DNA of 64,000 nt from Halobellus ruber (GTDB lineage Archaea > Halobacteriota > Halobacteria > Halobacteriales > Haloferacaceae): positions 62,001 through 126,000 of the forward strand of contig NZ_JACKXD010000001.1 of NCBI RefSeq assembly GCF_014212355.1. The letters run 5' to 3'. The notes beneath the pieces were generated by a model. It saw nothing but the letters and a program-made list of their open reading frames with translations. It was not told the DNA's origin and did no database searches. Positions 51,601 to 59,287 of the stretch are shown here, in pieces (within the stretch, counting starts at the first letter, position 1; every line of letters begins with the position of its first letter). The translations under genes were made by a program, and so were the position numbers.

Positions 51601-52290
51601 GTCGAGGACGAGGACGACGACGGCGCGATCGACCCCAGTGAGACCGACTACGGGGAGATCAGCAGCGACGACGACCTCCGGGCGACGTTCACCGTCTTCG
51701 GCGACGACGAGAACGACCTCGATCTGACCACCGACGGCGAGGACGAGGTGGTCGAAACCACCCACTCGCTGACCGCCGCGGAACTGTCGATGTCCGAACC
51801 GTTCAACGTGACCGAGACGAGCGGTCAGGAGATCTTCGGCGAGGCGACAGTCGCCCCCGGCACCGAGGTCAGCATCCGGGTTCGGAGCGCCGACGGCGTC
51901 CGGCCGGCCTTCCTGAAGACCGCCGAAACGACAGTCGACGAGGACGGGCAGTTCCTGGTCACGCTGTCGTTCAACGACACCAGCCCCGGCGACAGCTACG
52001 AGATCGAGGTCGACGATATCGGCCCCGCATCGCAGCTGACCGTCGAGGGGACGGTCCAGCCGGTGATCCGGACGCCGACGACCGACACGCCGGCCGAAAC
52101 GACGGTGATCACGACGACCACGACGACCACGACGACGACGACCACGACGACAACCACGACGACGTCGCCGCCGACCACGACGACCGAGGTGCCGACGGTC
52201 CAGACGCCGGCCACCACGCCCGGCTTCGGGGTCGTGGCCGCCGTAGTGGCGCTCGCGGCGGCCGCGCTGCTGGCGGTGCGCCGGGACTGA
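48688..52290 (+). CDS. PGF-CTERM surface glycoprotein with N-terminal repeats
   Basis: A 1200-residue exported surface protein. A Sec-type signal ends near residue 33. Three tandem modules of about 130 residues start at about 40, 165 and 295; each carries 'NYSFT' and a 'VYLSGT'/'VYVSGI'/'VYLAGT' strand. A BGTF-like middle domain (about 420-1100) resembles S-layer glycoproteins. The stalk has 18 consecutive Thr, likely O-glycosylated, and the C-terminus 'TTPGFGVVAAVVALAAA' plus RRD is a PGF-CTERM tail for archaeosortase ArtA. Many N-glycosylation sequons are visible. Confidence 0.88.
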   Translation: MTRSTSRLRAVSLAALIVLSVVVGGVAFSGSTAGITDSDVSAESSISPTDPSEESTVTFSFNYSFTNVNTSGDTTLSLSTPSDFTVEGTDAIMENASGAEVAQASVNGDSIEVTASPSTSTVYLSGTVDITTPSVDSNTDANIDITGTDSDGSGTLTETITVQADFSVSDVTAFSPTTIDENTDTKYGINYSFTGVNTTGTTDISISAQNDLSLKDPEISLLDSSGTELDSNDTSGTTQTVTVSSNNPTDVVYVSGIVTVSSSPVNGDTTSDITVSGNNDGDTASTTVPFTIENTALTAANISEFDPDQADEQTTNQHSFNYSFTGLSTTSDTTFELSGPPGSTITDTDLELKDVSGATLNATPDVSGNSLTIIDDTGAPTVYLAGTINLTSPELPEGTEQQTYDITASASDAGGSDSVTNPLTVSFQGGQPGDPELESAIQYEQSDGTPAVEVAFSEDVQNFASNYDLYVEGEGRLSGGQVSASEAQGRAVITLDQAYSQPMTLQLGSGIQDPDGNSLVSSDVGNTSVRFAPTSVFAGGSTNAYQGANVSIVASASNTGVQLEGVDDDTDYFFDGSTGTNSRIFVFATADRDAGDYEADISGEGVADITVRSLGLDVSIDDRNVTNLQNLEGTVEARAGGRPIRLAFLDEDGEAVDEVDDRIVDLSGQGNYEFSYDLESLNVETGEYIIRATDTTSGVTVESDTVVVREAGDTEATFPTSGLSESRGDVAAIPIELDNTREATLTIGSENLGFRANATVRDDNNDGRVTIYFNTYAASTASEGDLGSSNDVFSVGDDDQLVSSDLSIGVSNLLDAESYDMSLETEGRETDIQLLTLGPRETTAIRTWTAPRNRYGDLDAPEDVREGSGEWLTRTDEVAVGDTVVYEIRASGLEGALDARNEETVTSEFYDFANGSGSNPAAQFAVAQQDPGPNQQPLLLQLNDSNSRVVADSANDSYYVITQTGDEGPSAVEDEDDDGAIDPSETDYGEISSDDDLRATFTVFGDDENDLDLTTDGEDEVVETTHSLTAAELSMSEPFNVTETSGQEIFGEATVAPGTEVSIRVRSADGVRPAFLKTAETTVDEDGQFLVTLSFNDTSPGDSYEIEVDDIGPASQLTVEGTVQPVIRTPTTDTPAETTVITTTTTTTTTTTTTTTTTTSPPTTTTEVPTVQTPATTPGFGVVAAVVALAAAALLAVRRD
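52110..52163 (+). repeat. Threonine-codon repeat (ACG/ACC)18
   Basis: A run of 18 Thr codons made mostly of ACG, with ACC and one ACA, inside the surface glycoprotein gene. The mixed codons lower the risk of slippage. It encodes the O-glycosylated stalk before the membrane anchor. Confidence 0.85.
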
Positions 52291-52314
52291 CCGCACGCCG
52301 GCGTCCGGACTCCC

Positions 52315-52626
52315 TCACTCCCCGCCGCGGGCGGGCCGGCCGAGATGCTCCTCGACGGCGTCAACCTTCTCGTGTGCGCGACCCGCCTCGGCGCGTTTGT
52401 CGTCGATCTTCAACACCGTGCTCACCCGATCGGCGTCGACTGCCTCGTGGGCGGCTTGTGCGGCCGTAAACAGCGTTCCGACGTCGTCGGCTTCGATCAC
52501 GGTCCCCATCGGATTCGTCTCGTACCGCACGTCGAACGCCTCCAGGGCGTCGACGGCCTTGGCGACCTCCCCGGACATACTCCCTTCGATTACGGGTGCG
52601 ACGCTGAGTAATGCGACGACTGTCAT
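52315..52626 (-). CDS. MTH1187/DUF77-family thiamine-binding-like protein
   Basis: A 103-residue protein of the YkoF/MTH1187 ferredoxin-like fold. 'VVALLSVAPVIEGSMSGEVAKAVDALEAFDVRYETNPMGTVIEADD' matches family signatures, including the 'PMGT.IE' turn. YkoF-like proteins bind thiamine or its hydroxymethylpyrimidine precursor; archaeal stand-alone proteins remain undefined. It converges on the surface glycoprotein gene. Confidence 0.88.
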   Translation of the reverse strand: MTVVALLSVAPVIEGSMSGEVAKAVDALEAFDVRYETNPMGTVIEADDVGTLFTAAQAAHEAVDADRVSTVLKIDDKRAEAGRAHEKVDAVEEHLGRPARGGE

Positions 52627-52752
52627 ACCTGTCTTCGGCCGCGGAGCCGCAAAAACGCTTTCTCGAAGGGGGTTCGATCGCGGCGTACGACGCCCGATTT
52701 CACCCCGGAACGGCCGTTATACACTTTCGACTCCGGTCCGCACGTGGACACG

Positions 52753-53445
52753 ATGGCCGACGGCATCTGCGTGAAGCTGGCTGTGGACGTGGCGACCGCC
52801 TGTCCGGTGGCGGAGCTCTCGGCCGCTGAGGGCGGCGGGGACCGGGAGTCGCCCGTGGTCCGTGACGTGACCTGGGCGCAGGCGACCGACGGCAGGGTCA
52901 CCGAGGAGTTCCGCGTCGACGCCTCGGTCGCCGCCGACAACCCCGATGCGGTGCCGGGCGCCGACCCGGTGATGGAGGTGGGCAACGACCGCGTCTACCA
53001 GTTCGAGCGCGACGCTGACGCTCCCTGTGCGTGCGACGTCATCGAGCGGCTGGACTGCCCGATCGCGGACGTCCACGCGTCCGACGGCTCGCTGCTTTTC
53101 ACGCTGTACCTGCCCGACATCGACCGGCTCCGGGACGTCGTCGCGGCGCTCGACGAGGCCGCAAACCGGGTGTCGGTTCAGTATCTCGTCCGGTCGGACG
53201 CCGACGGCGACCCGCGGGACACGGTAGTGGTCGACCGCGGCGCGCTGACCGAGCGGCAATCGGAGGTGCTCCGGACCGCCTACCGGCTCGGCTACTTCGA
53301 GTACCGCGGCGGTGCCAACGCCAGCGAGGTCGCCGACGCGCTCGACATCACCGACTCGACCTTCGCGGAACACCTCTCGAAGGCCCAATCGCGGCTCCTG
53401 ACGGAGGTCTTCAGGGGCGGCAACGAAGCGGCCGGAGCCGAGTGA
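52753..53445 (+). CDS. Bat-type HTH regulator with N-terminal sensor region
   Basis: A 230-residue protein. The C-terminal HTH-10 domain typical of haloarchaeal Bat/DmsR regulators is 'LTERQSEVLRTAYRLGYFEY' and 'NASEVADALDITDSTFAEHLSKAQSRLL'. The N-terminal part has Cys residues in 'CPVAELS' and in 'APCACDVIERLDCPIADVHA', which could sense redox state or metal. It lies 18 bases beyond the fdh gene's end, convergent, so it may control that molybdoenzyme. The start at MADGIC was preferred over the upstream GTG. Confidence 0.85.
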   Translation: MADGICVKLAVDVATACPVAELSAAEGGGDRESPVVRDVTWAQATDGRVTEEFRVDASVAADNPDAVPGADPVMEVGNDRVYQFERDADAPCACDVIERLDCPIADVHASDGSLLFTLYLPDIDRLRDVVAALDEAANRVSVQYLVRSDADGDPRDTVVVDRGALTERQSEVLRTAYRLGYFEYRGGANASEVADALDITDSTFAEHLSKAQSRLLTEVFRGGNEAAGAE

Positions 53446-53463
53446 GGCGCCGACGGGGTGCGT

Positions 53464-55503
53464 CTACGCCGGGTCGACGGTGACCGGGGTGTGTTTGTAC
53501 TCGGGGATCTTCGCCGTCGGGTCGAGCGCGTCCGACGTGACCCGGTTGACCGGCGAGTCCGCGAAGTGGAAGGTCAGAAAGACCGTCCCGCGCCGGATCG
53601 AGGGGGTCACCTCGGCCGGGACGGTCACGGTTCCCTGATCGCTCGCCACCCGGACCGCGTCACCGTCTGCGACTCCTCTGGCGGCGGCGTCGTCCGGATG
53701 GATCCGGAGGGCGTCCTCGCTCGCCATCCGCGTGAGCGTCGCCGAGCGGCGGGTGAGCGCGCCGCTGTTGAAGTGGGTGAGGATGCGGCCGGTCGTGAGC
53801 ACCAGTTCGTCGTCTGCGGGGTCGTCGGCCGGCGGGACGTGGTCGACCGGGACCAGCGGGGCCGTCCGGTCGCCGTTCGCGAACCGGTCCCGGTGGAGGA
53901 CCTCGGTCCCGGAGTCGGCGCCGGCGGGGTAGGGCCACCGCTGGCCGCCGTCGCCGATCCCCTCGTAGGACATTCCGGCGTAGATGGGCGAGACCCGCGT
54001 CAGTTCCGCGAAGACGGCCGCCGGCTCCGACGCGAAGTCGTGGCCGGTCAGCCGTTCGCCGAGGCTCGCAACGACGTCGAGGTCGCGGCGTGCCCCGCCG
54101 GGCGGGTCGGTCATCGGTCGCATCCGCAACACCTGCCGGTCGGTGTTGGTGACGGTGCCGCCCTTCTCGGCCCACGCGCTCCCGGGGAGGATCACGTCGG
54201 CGTACTGGGTGGTCTCGGTCTCGAACAGGTCGACGGCGACGAGAAACTCCAGGTCCTCGAAGTGTGTCGCGATGCTGTTGCCGTCGGGTTCGGTGGCCGC
54301 CGGGTTCTCACCCAGGACGACCGCCGCACGGACCCCGTCGCCGAAGGCGTGTGTCATCTCGACCTCGGTGCGTCCGGGGGTCGCCGGCGGTTCGATCCCC
54401 CATTCCTCGGCGACCGCGGCGCGCGCTTCCGGATCGGTCACGTCGCGGTAGCCGGGGAGGACGCCCGGGAGCGCACCGACGTCGCTGGCGCCCTGGACGT
54501 TGTTCTGCCCCCGGAGGGGGTTGACGCCCGTGCCGCGGCGGCCGACGTTCCCCGTCAGCAGCGCGAGGTTGAGCAGGGCGTGGACGTTGTCGGTCCCACA
54601 CCGGTGCTGGCTCATCCCCATCCCGGTGAACGCGGCGGCGCGGTCGGCCTCGCCGTACGCCACGGCCGCCGCGCGGAGGTCGTCCTCGTCGACGCCCGCG
54701 AGTTCCGCACACTCGGCGACGTCGACGTCCGCGAGCCACGCGCGGAACTCGTCGAACCCCTCGGTCCGGCGCTCGAGGAACGCCTCGTCGACCAGTCCCT
54801 CCTCAAGGAGTACCGCGGCCATCGCGTTCAGCAGCGGGATGTCGTGGCCGGGGCGGACCGGCAGGTGAACGTCGGCCGCCTCCGTGGTGTCGTTCGCCCG
54901 CGGATCGACGTGGATCAAGGTGGTGCCGTCCTGGATTGCGGGCAGCAGATACGACCGGAAGGCCACCGGGTGCTGCTCGGCCGGGTTCGCGCCCGTCACG
55001 AGGAACGCGTCCGCCTCGCCGAGGTCTTCGAGGGTGTTCGTCATCGCGCCCGCCCCGAACCGCTCCTGCATCGCCGCGACGGTCGAGGCGTGACACAGCC
55101 GTGCACAGTTGTCGACGTTGTTGGTCCCGAGGATCCGCGCCAGCTTCTGGAGCGCGTAGTTCTCCTCGTTCGTACAGTTCGAGGAGGCGAAAAATCCGAC
55201 CGCGTCGGGGCCGTGCTCGGCGACGATCTCCCCGATGCGCGTCTCGATCCGGTCGAGTGCCGCCGTCCAGGACGCCTCGACGAAGCCGTCGTCACTCCGG
55301 AGCAACGGCCGAGTCAGCCGGTCCTCGTGCGTGACCACGTCGAACGCCGCGGCGCCCTTCGGGCAGATCTCGCCGTCGGCGTTGACTGGCCCCGGCGTGC
55401 CGGTCGACCCGCCGGTCCGCTCCGCGTACGAGAGGCTACAGCCGACGCCACAGAACGGACAGATGCTGTCGCGCGCCTCGACGCTACGGTCAGCCTCGGT
55501 CAT
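53464..55503 (-). CDS. fdhA: Formate dehydrogenase alpha subunit-like molybdopterin oxidoreductase
   Basis: A 679-residue cytoplasmic Mo/W-bisMGD enzyme; no Tat signal is seen. The N-terminal 4Fe-4S motif is C15-x2-C18-x3-C22 with C47 ('ICPFCGVGCSL', 'EICPKG'). 'NNVDNCARLCHASTVAAM' places C137 where E. coli FdhF has selenocysteine 140, so formate oxidation is plausible. 'QNNVQGASDVGALP' and 'THFNSGALTRRSATLT' are further family motifs. No beta or gamma subunit, FdhD or NADH module is adjacent, so the electron partner is unknown. Confidence 0.88.
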   Translation of the reverse strand: MTEADRSVEARDSICPFCGVGCSLSYAERTGGSTGTPGPVNADGEICPKGAAAFDVVTHEDRLTRPLLRSDDGFVEASWTAALDRIETRIGEIVAEHGPDAVGFFASSNCTNEENYALQKLARILGTNNVDNCARLCHASTVAAMQERFGAGAMTNTLEDLGEADAFLVTGANPAEQHPVAFRSYLLPAIQDGTTLIHVDPRANDTTEAADVHLPVRPGHDIPLLNAMAAVLLEEGLVDEAFLERRTEGFDEFRAWLADVDVAECAELAGVDEDDLRAAAVAYGEADRAAAFTGMGMSQHRCGTDNVHALLNLALLTGNVGRRGTGVNPLRGQNNVQGASDVGALPGVLPGYRDVTDPEARAAVAEEWGIEPPATPGRTEVEMTHAFGDGVRAAVVLGENPAATEPDGNSIATHFEDLEFLVAVDLFETETTQYADVILPGSAWAEKGGTVTNTDRQVLRMRPMTDPPGGARRDLDVVASLGERLTGHDFASEPAAVFAELTRVSPIYAGMSYEGIGDGGQRWPYPAGADSGTEVLHRDRFANGDRTAPLVPVDHVPPADDPADDELVLTTGRILTHFNSGALTRRSATLTRMASEDALRIHPDDAAARGVADGDAVRVASDQGTVTVPAEVTPSIRRGTVFLTFHFADSPVNRVTSDALDPTAKIPEYKHTPVTVDPA

Positions 55504-55690
55504 CAGTTCCCACCATCGCGTGGTCTTAGGGGTGCTGCCGGCCCGAGCGTTACCCCGAACTTTGCGGTCCTTTATGTTCCGGCACTACCGCGGACGCGGT
55601 CGTCCCCCGATCGATCCCCCCGCGAGCGCCGCCGTCTTTCCCCTCGCGACGGGGGTCAGCCGCCGCCGTCGTCGGCGGGTCGTACCCCCA

Positions 55691-55703
55691 CCGGTATATA
55701 AAA
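55691..55703 (+). promoter_or_regulatory. TATA box of the 55.8-kb membrane gene
   Basis: 'ccggtatataaaa' is a strong TATA box about 60 bases before the ATG at 55758, within the divergent gap to fdhA. Transcription would begin about 30 bases upstream of the start codon. The rest of the gap (55504-55690) shows nothing else. Confidence 0.6.
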
Positions 55704-55757
55704 CGGCGCAACATTACGGCGAGGACACACCCGACGGCCGGGGGTACTCGAATACGT

Positions 55758-56750
55758 ATGCCACCCGCCGTTCGGGGACTCAGCCACCTCTCGTTGACCG
55801 TCGCACCGATCGTCCTGCTCGTCGCGGCCGCGCTCGGGCCCGCCCGGGTCGTCGGGTCCGTCCCGACCCCCGTGGTCTGGCTCGTCGCGTCGCCGGCCGT
55901 CGCCGGCGTCGCCTACGTCGCGGGGTTGGAGGCCGACACCGCCCTCCGGACCGCCGAGTCGGTAGCGCCGGACGCGACGGACGCGGCCACAGTCCTCGCG
56001 GTGGCTGCCGGCGCGCCGCTCACCCGGCTTCTGGCCGTCGATCTCGGGTTGGGCGTGGTCGTCGCGGCCGCCCTGGTCGGGCTCCTCGCCGACCGCCTGG
56101 TTCCGTCGTACGGCGCGGCCGTCTACTGCGGGGCGTTCGTCGGGATGGCCTCGCCAGCCCTGTTTTCGGACCTGCTCGCCGTGACGGCTGCGGGGCTCGT
56201 CGCCGGGGTCGTGTTCGTCGCGGCCGACCCGGTGTTCGACGGGTTCGGCGGCAAACTCGGCACCACGGCGTTCGTCGGCTGCCTGGTGGCCGCGCTGGCG
56301 CTCGGCGCGGACGGCGGGTCCGGCAGCGTCGTCACGGGGCCGACCGTCCTCGGGTACGTGTTCGCCGGCGCGGCCGCCGCCGGGATCACCTACGTCAGTT
56401 CCGTCCGGCTGGACCACGGCCCGGTGCAGGCGTCGGCGCTGGTCGGCCTCGTCGGCGGGCTCATCTGCCCGGCGCTTCCCGCCGGGGAGGGCATCGCCGC
56501 GGTCGTGTTCTGTGCGTCGTTCGCGGGGATGGCGCGCCCCGAGCGGATCCCCAGCGAGGGGACGATGGCGCTCGCCGGGGCGCTCTGCGGGCTGCTCGTC
56601 GCGGCCGCCGGGTCGGCCTTCGTCGGGTTCGGGGGGAAGCTCGGGACGATCGCGTTCGTTGCCTGCCTGGTCGTCCGCGGCCTGCTCGCCGTCGCCGCTG
56701 ACGCCGCGCCGATCGCCCTCCCGTCCCCGGCCGACAGCCTCGGCTCCTGA
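55758..56750 (+). CDS. Polytopic membrane protein with internal duplication
   Basis: A 330-residue protein with about ten hydrophobic segments. Two related halves are visible: 'CGAFVGMASP...FGGKLGTTAFVGCLVAALAL' (about 125-185) and 'CASFAGMARP...FGGKLGTIAFVACLVVRGLL' (about 255-310), each ending in the identical turn 'GFGGKLGT'. Such repeats suggest a channel or carrier built by duplication. Family unknown to me. It diverges from the formate dehydrogenase-like gene. Confidence 0.8.
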   Translation: MPPAVRGLSHLSLTVAPIVLLVAAALGPARVVGSVPTPVVWLVASPAVAGVAYVAGLEADTALRTAESVAPDATDAATVLAVAAGAPLTRLLAVDLGLGVVVAAALVGLLADRLVPSYGAAVYCGAFVGMASPALFSDLLAVTAAGLVAGVVFVAADPVFDGFGGKLGTTAFVGCLVAALALGADGGSGSVVTGPTVLGYVFAGAAAAGITYVSSVRLDHGPVQASALVGLVGGLICPALPAGEGIAAVVFCASFAGMARPERIPSEGTMALAGALCGLLVAAAGSAFVGFGGKLGTIAFVACLVVRGLLAVAADAAPIALPSPADSLGS

Positions 56751-56758
56751 CCGGCCGC

Positions 56759-57187
56759 TCAGCCCTCTTCCGGCGGCACCGCGAACACCGGGATCGACGC
56801 GCCGCGGATCACCCGCTCGGTCGTGCTGCCGGCGTGTCGGATCCGATCGATCCCGCTCCGGCCGTGGGTCCCCATCACGATCAGGTCGACGTCGGCCGCC
56901 GTGGCGAACCCGAGGATCTCCTCGGCGGGAGAGCCCCGACGGAGGTGCTTTTCGAGGTTGACCCCGGCCGCCTCCGCCCGCTCGGCGGCGGCGTCCAAGG
57001 CGGCTTCGCCCTCCGTCTCCTGTCGTTCGACGACGATGTCCCAGTCGCCGGCCCGGTTCGCCTGGTCGACCACGTACAGCGCGTGGACGGTCGCGCCGAA
57101 CCGGTCTCCGAGTTCGATCGCGCGGTCGACACCCCGGTTCGACGGGTCGCTGCCGTCGGTCGGCGCGAGGATGCGATCGTACGGCAT
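56759..57187 (-). CDS. Universal stress protein (UspA family)
   Basis: A 142-residue cytoplasmic nucleotide-binding protein: 'YDRILAPTDGSDPSNRGVDRAIEL' at the N-terminus and 'DLIVMGTHGRSGIDRIRHAGSTTERVIRGASIPV' with the ATP-binding GxxGx9G(S/T) motif. It likely binds ATP and helps survival under stress. Start at MPYDRI was chosen since the upstream extension is low-complexity. It converges on the membrane protein. Confidence 0.92.
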   Translation of the reverse strand: MPYDRILAPTDGSDPSNRGVDRAIELGDRFGATVHALYVVDQANRAGDWDIVVERQETEGEAALDAAAERAEAAGVNLEKHLRRGSPAEEILGFATAADVDLIVMGTHGRSGIDRIRHAGSTTERVIRGASIPVFAVPPEEG

Positions 57188-57310
57188 ACCCCCTCTCCGG
57201 CCACGAGGCACAAAACCGTACGGGATGTTCTGCCTCCAATTCGTCGTTGCGAGACCGAACACCGGCGATCCAAAACCGGTAAACGGCGACGGGTACGTAC
57301 CTGCGGTACA

Positions 57311-58612
57311 GTGACCACACGAGCCGTCCGGCTCCTGTTCGCAGCCGTCGTCGTACTCTCGGGTGTCGCTGTCGGCGTGGACGCGATGGTGCTATCGGAT
57401 CCGGTCCCCTCCGCGGAGAGCGAGACGATCCAGCGCCGCTCGCTCGACGGGGTCACGATGGTTAGCTCCCAGTCCGAGGGGCTCTTCTTCCTCGCGGAGG
57501 GTGGCGACGTGATCGCCCAGTTAACCCACGAAGACACGTACTTCGACGCCGACCGGCTTCCCGAAGCTGGCGACCGGACCGTGCTCTACACCGCGGCGAA
57601 CTACCGACCGGCCCGCAGGTGTGGATTTCCGACGGAGTGTATCGAGAACCGGGTCGTGCGCTACAACCTCAGCACCGGCGAGCGCCGCGTCCTGTTCAGT
57701 ATGACGACGAAGCGGTACGACGACGAGCAGTGGCACGACGCGGACTACGTCGGCCCAGAACGGATCGTTGTCGCGGACCTCGCTCGCGACCGGGTCTTCA
57801 TCGCGAACACCTCGACCGGGCTCATCACCTGGGAGTGGCAGGCACACCAGGCGTACGACGCTTCGAGCGGCGGCCGGACCGCCCAGGACTGGACGCATAT
57901 CAACGATGTCGAGGTCCTCCCGGACGGCCGGCTGATGGTCTCCGTCCGGAACCACGACCAGGTGATCTTCATCGACCCCGAAACCGGCATCGAGAAGCCC
58001 TGGACGCTCGGGCAGGACCACAGTCCGGAATCCGCGAACAAGACGCTGTACGAACAGCACAATCCGGACTACATCCCACGGCGCCGCGGCGGTCCATCGG
58101 TTCTCGTCGCCGACAGCGAGCACAACCGCGTCGTGGAGTTCCAGCGGCGCGGGACGAACTGGACCCGGACGTGGGAGTACAACCCCGGGCTGAACTGGCC
58201 CCGTGACGCCGACCGGTTGCCGAACGGCAACACCCTGATCACCGACTCCCGCGACAACGAGGTGATCGAGGTTAACCGCGCGGGCAATGTGGTCTGGCGA
58301 CGGAGTGTGCCGCTACCGTACGAGGCCGAGCGGTTCGGCTCGGGACCCGAGAGCACCGGCGGTCCTTCGGCGACGAGCGCAGGGCTCGAACCCGCGTCCG
58401 GCAGCAGCGGGCAGGCAGCGCCGCTCGTCGCCACGAAACGGTATTTCCCCGACCGGGTGGTCAACGCCGTCTCGTTCGCCCTCGCCCGGTATCCGATATC
58501 GCTCGTGAGCCTCGTCGCCGTCGCTGTCGCGTTCGGCGCCACCGTCCTCTGGGCCATCCTGGAGTGGCGCCGGTCGGACTATCACCTGTGTCTTCCGGTA
58601 ACGAAGCGGTGA
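57311..58612 (+). CDS. Membrane-anchored arylsulfotransferase-like protein
   Basis: A 433-residue protein with an N-terminal membrane segment ('AVRLLFAAVVVLSGVAVGV'), a beta-propeller-like region and a C-terminal membrane segment ('YPISLVSLVAVAVAFGATVLW'). Repeats with 'HINDVEVLPDGRLMVSVRN', 'NPDYIPRRRGGPSVLVADSE' and 'WPRDADRLPNGNTLITDSRD' resemble aryl-sulfotransferase (ASST) or PQQ-type propellers. Haloarchaeal relatives are annotated as arylsulfotransferase family; sulfotransfer is not proven. GTG start. Confidence 0.8.
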   Translation: MTTRAVRLLFAAVVVLSGVAVGVDAMVLSDPVPSAESETIQRRSLDGVTMVSSQSEGLFFLAEGGDVIAQLTHEDTYFDADRLPEAGDRTVLYTAANYRPARRCGFPTECIENRVVRYNLSTGERRVLFSMTTKRYDDEQWHDADYVGPERIVVADLARDRVFIANTSTGLITWEWQAHQAYDASSGGRTAQDWTHINDVEVLPDGRLMVSVRNHDQVIFIDPETGIEKPWTLGQDHSPESANKTLYEQHNPDYIPRRRGGPSVLVADSEHNRVVEFQRRGTNWTRTWEYNPGLNWPRDADRLPNGNTLITDSRDNEVIEVNRAGNVVWRRSVPLPYEAERFGSGPESTGGPSATSAGLEPASGSSGQAAPLVATKRYFPDRVVNAVSFALARYPISLVSLVAVAVAFGATVLWAILEWRRSDYHLCLPVTKR

Positions 58613-58713
58613 TGCCCGTCATCCCGAAACCGGTGAGTTCAGCTTCGATGCCTGCCAAGACACGGTGGTCCGGACTGTGAACGTGGCTGTTCGCCGGTCG
58701 GCGTCGACAGAAC

Positions 58714-58740
58714 TGCGCTGGCCGGGATGTTGAACCACGG
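58714..58740 (-). repeat. tRNA-Gly 3'-end relic 1 (farther)
   Basis: Plus strand 'TGCGCTGGCCGGGATGTTGA' copies the 3' acceptor strand and T-arm of tRNA-Gly with one extra base in the T-loop. The sequence then enters the 49-nt block (58732-58780) shared with the tRNA-Pro relic and bounded by the inverted repeat TTGAACCA/TGGTTCAA. Confidence 0.75.
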
Positions 58741-58858
58741 TCGCTCTGCTCGCTTCGCTCGCAACGCTCCTTGGTTCAAATCCGGGTGTCGCATACACCG
58801 AATTCGCCGTATCGAGCGACACGCAACGCGGTCGCTCTCGGGATGGAGTCCGGGGAAC

Positions 58859-58885
58859 TGCGCTGGCCGGGATGTTGAACCGGAA
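58859..58885 (-). repeat. tRNA-Gly 3'-end relic 2 (nearer)
   Basis: Plus strand 'TGCGCTGGCCGGGATGTTGA' again copies the tRNA-Gly end with the same T-loop insertion. It is followed by about 55 bases of insert ending 'GGGTTCAAAT'. The spacing between relic 1, relic 2 and the intact gene is similar (about 118 and 114 bases). Confidence 0.75.
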
Positions 58886-58999
58886 CCGGACGTGCTCGCT
58901 CCCGACGGTCGCTGTGCACGCCCGGCAGGGTTCAAATACCTGGAGCGATTTCGTCTCGCGACGCGGCTCGCTCCGCTCGCCGGTCGGCGTCGACAGAAC

Positions 59000-59070
59000 T
59001 GCGCTGGCCGGGATTTGAACCCGGGTTGTGACCATGGCAAGGTCACGTGATACCACTACACTACCAGCGC
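59000..59070 (-). tRNA. tRNA-Gly (GCC)
   Basis: A 71-nt tRNA on the minus strand: acceptor GCGCTGG/CCAGCGC with discriminator A, anticodon loop TTGCCAT closed by GTGACC/GGTCAC, giving GCC, and T-arm 'CCCGGGTTCAAATCCCGG'. CCA is not encoded. Two degenerate copies of its 3' end lie downstream. Confidence 0.95.
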
Positions 59071-59225
59071 GAGTGTGCACTCGTGAGAAGTCGGGATTCA
59101 TAAATAAGGCTTGCGGACCGTGGACGCGTCGGGGGACGGCGTGGGGACGATCCGCACGACTCCGGACCGCGAAACCGCCACAACCCGGCGTGTGACGGCC
59201 TCACAGTCGGCGCCAGCTTTCGCTA

Positions 59226-59234
59226 CTCTTTTAG
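59226..59234 (+). promoter_or_regulatory. TATA-like element upstream of the ribosomal operon
   Basis: 'ctcttttag' lies about 54-62 bases before the ATG of the SPOUT methylase gene, which leads the ribosomal operon. It is the best promoter match in the 217-base gap after tRNA-Gly. Confidence 0.45.
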
Positions 59235-59287
59235 GTTCCCCTGCGGTATCCGTTGTACAGTCTAGACGTGACGCTGAAGGGACCGGT

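Noticed and set aside
51022-52296. Minus-strand 424-codon frame opposite the surface glycoprotein
   Set aside because: Low-complexity Arg/Gly antisense of the Thr-rich coding region; no motif.
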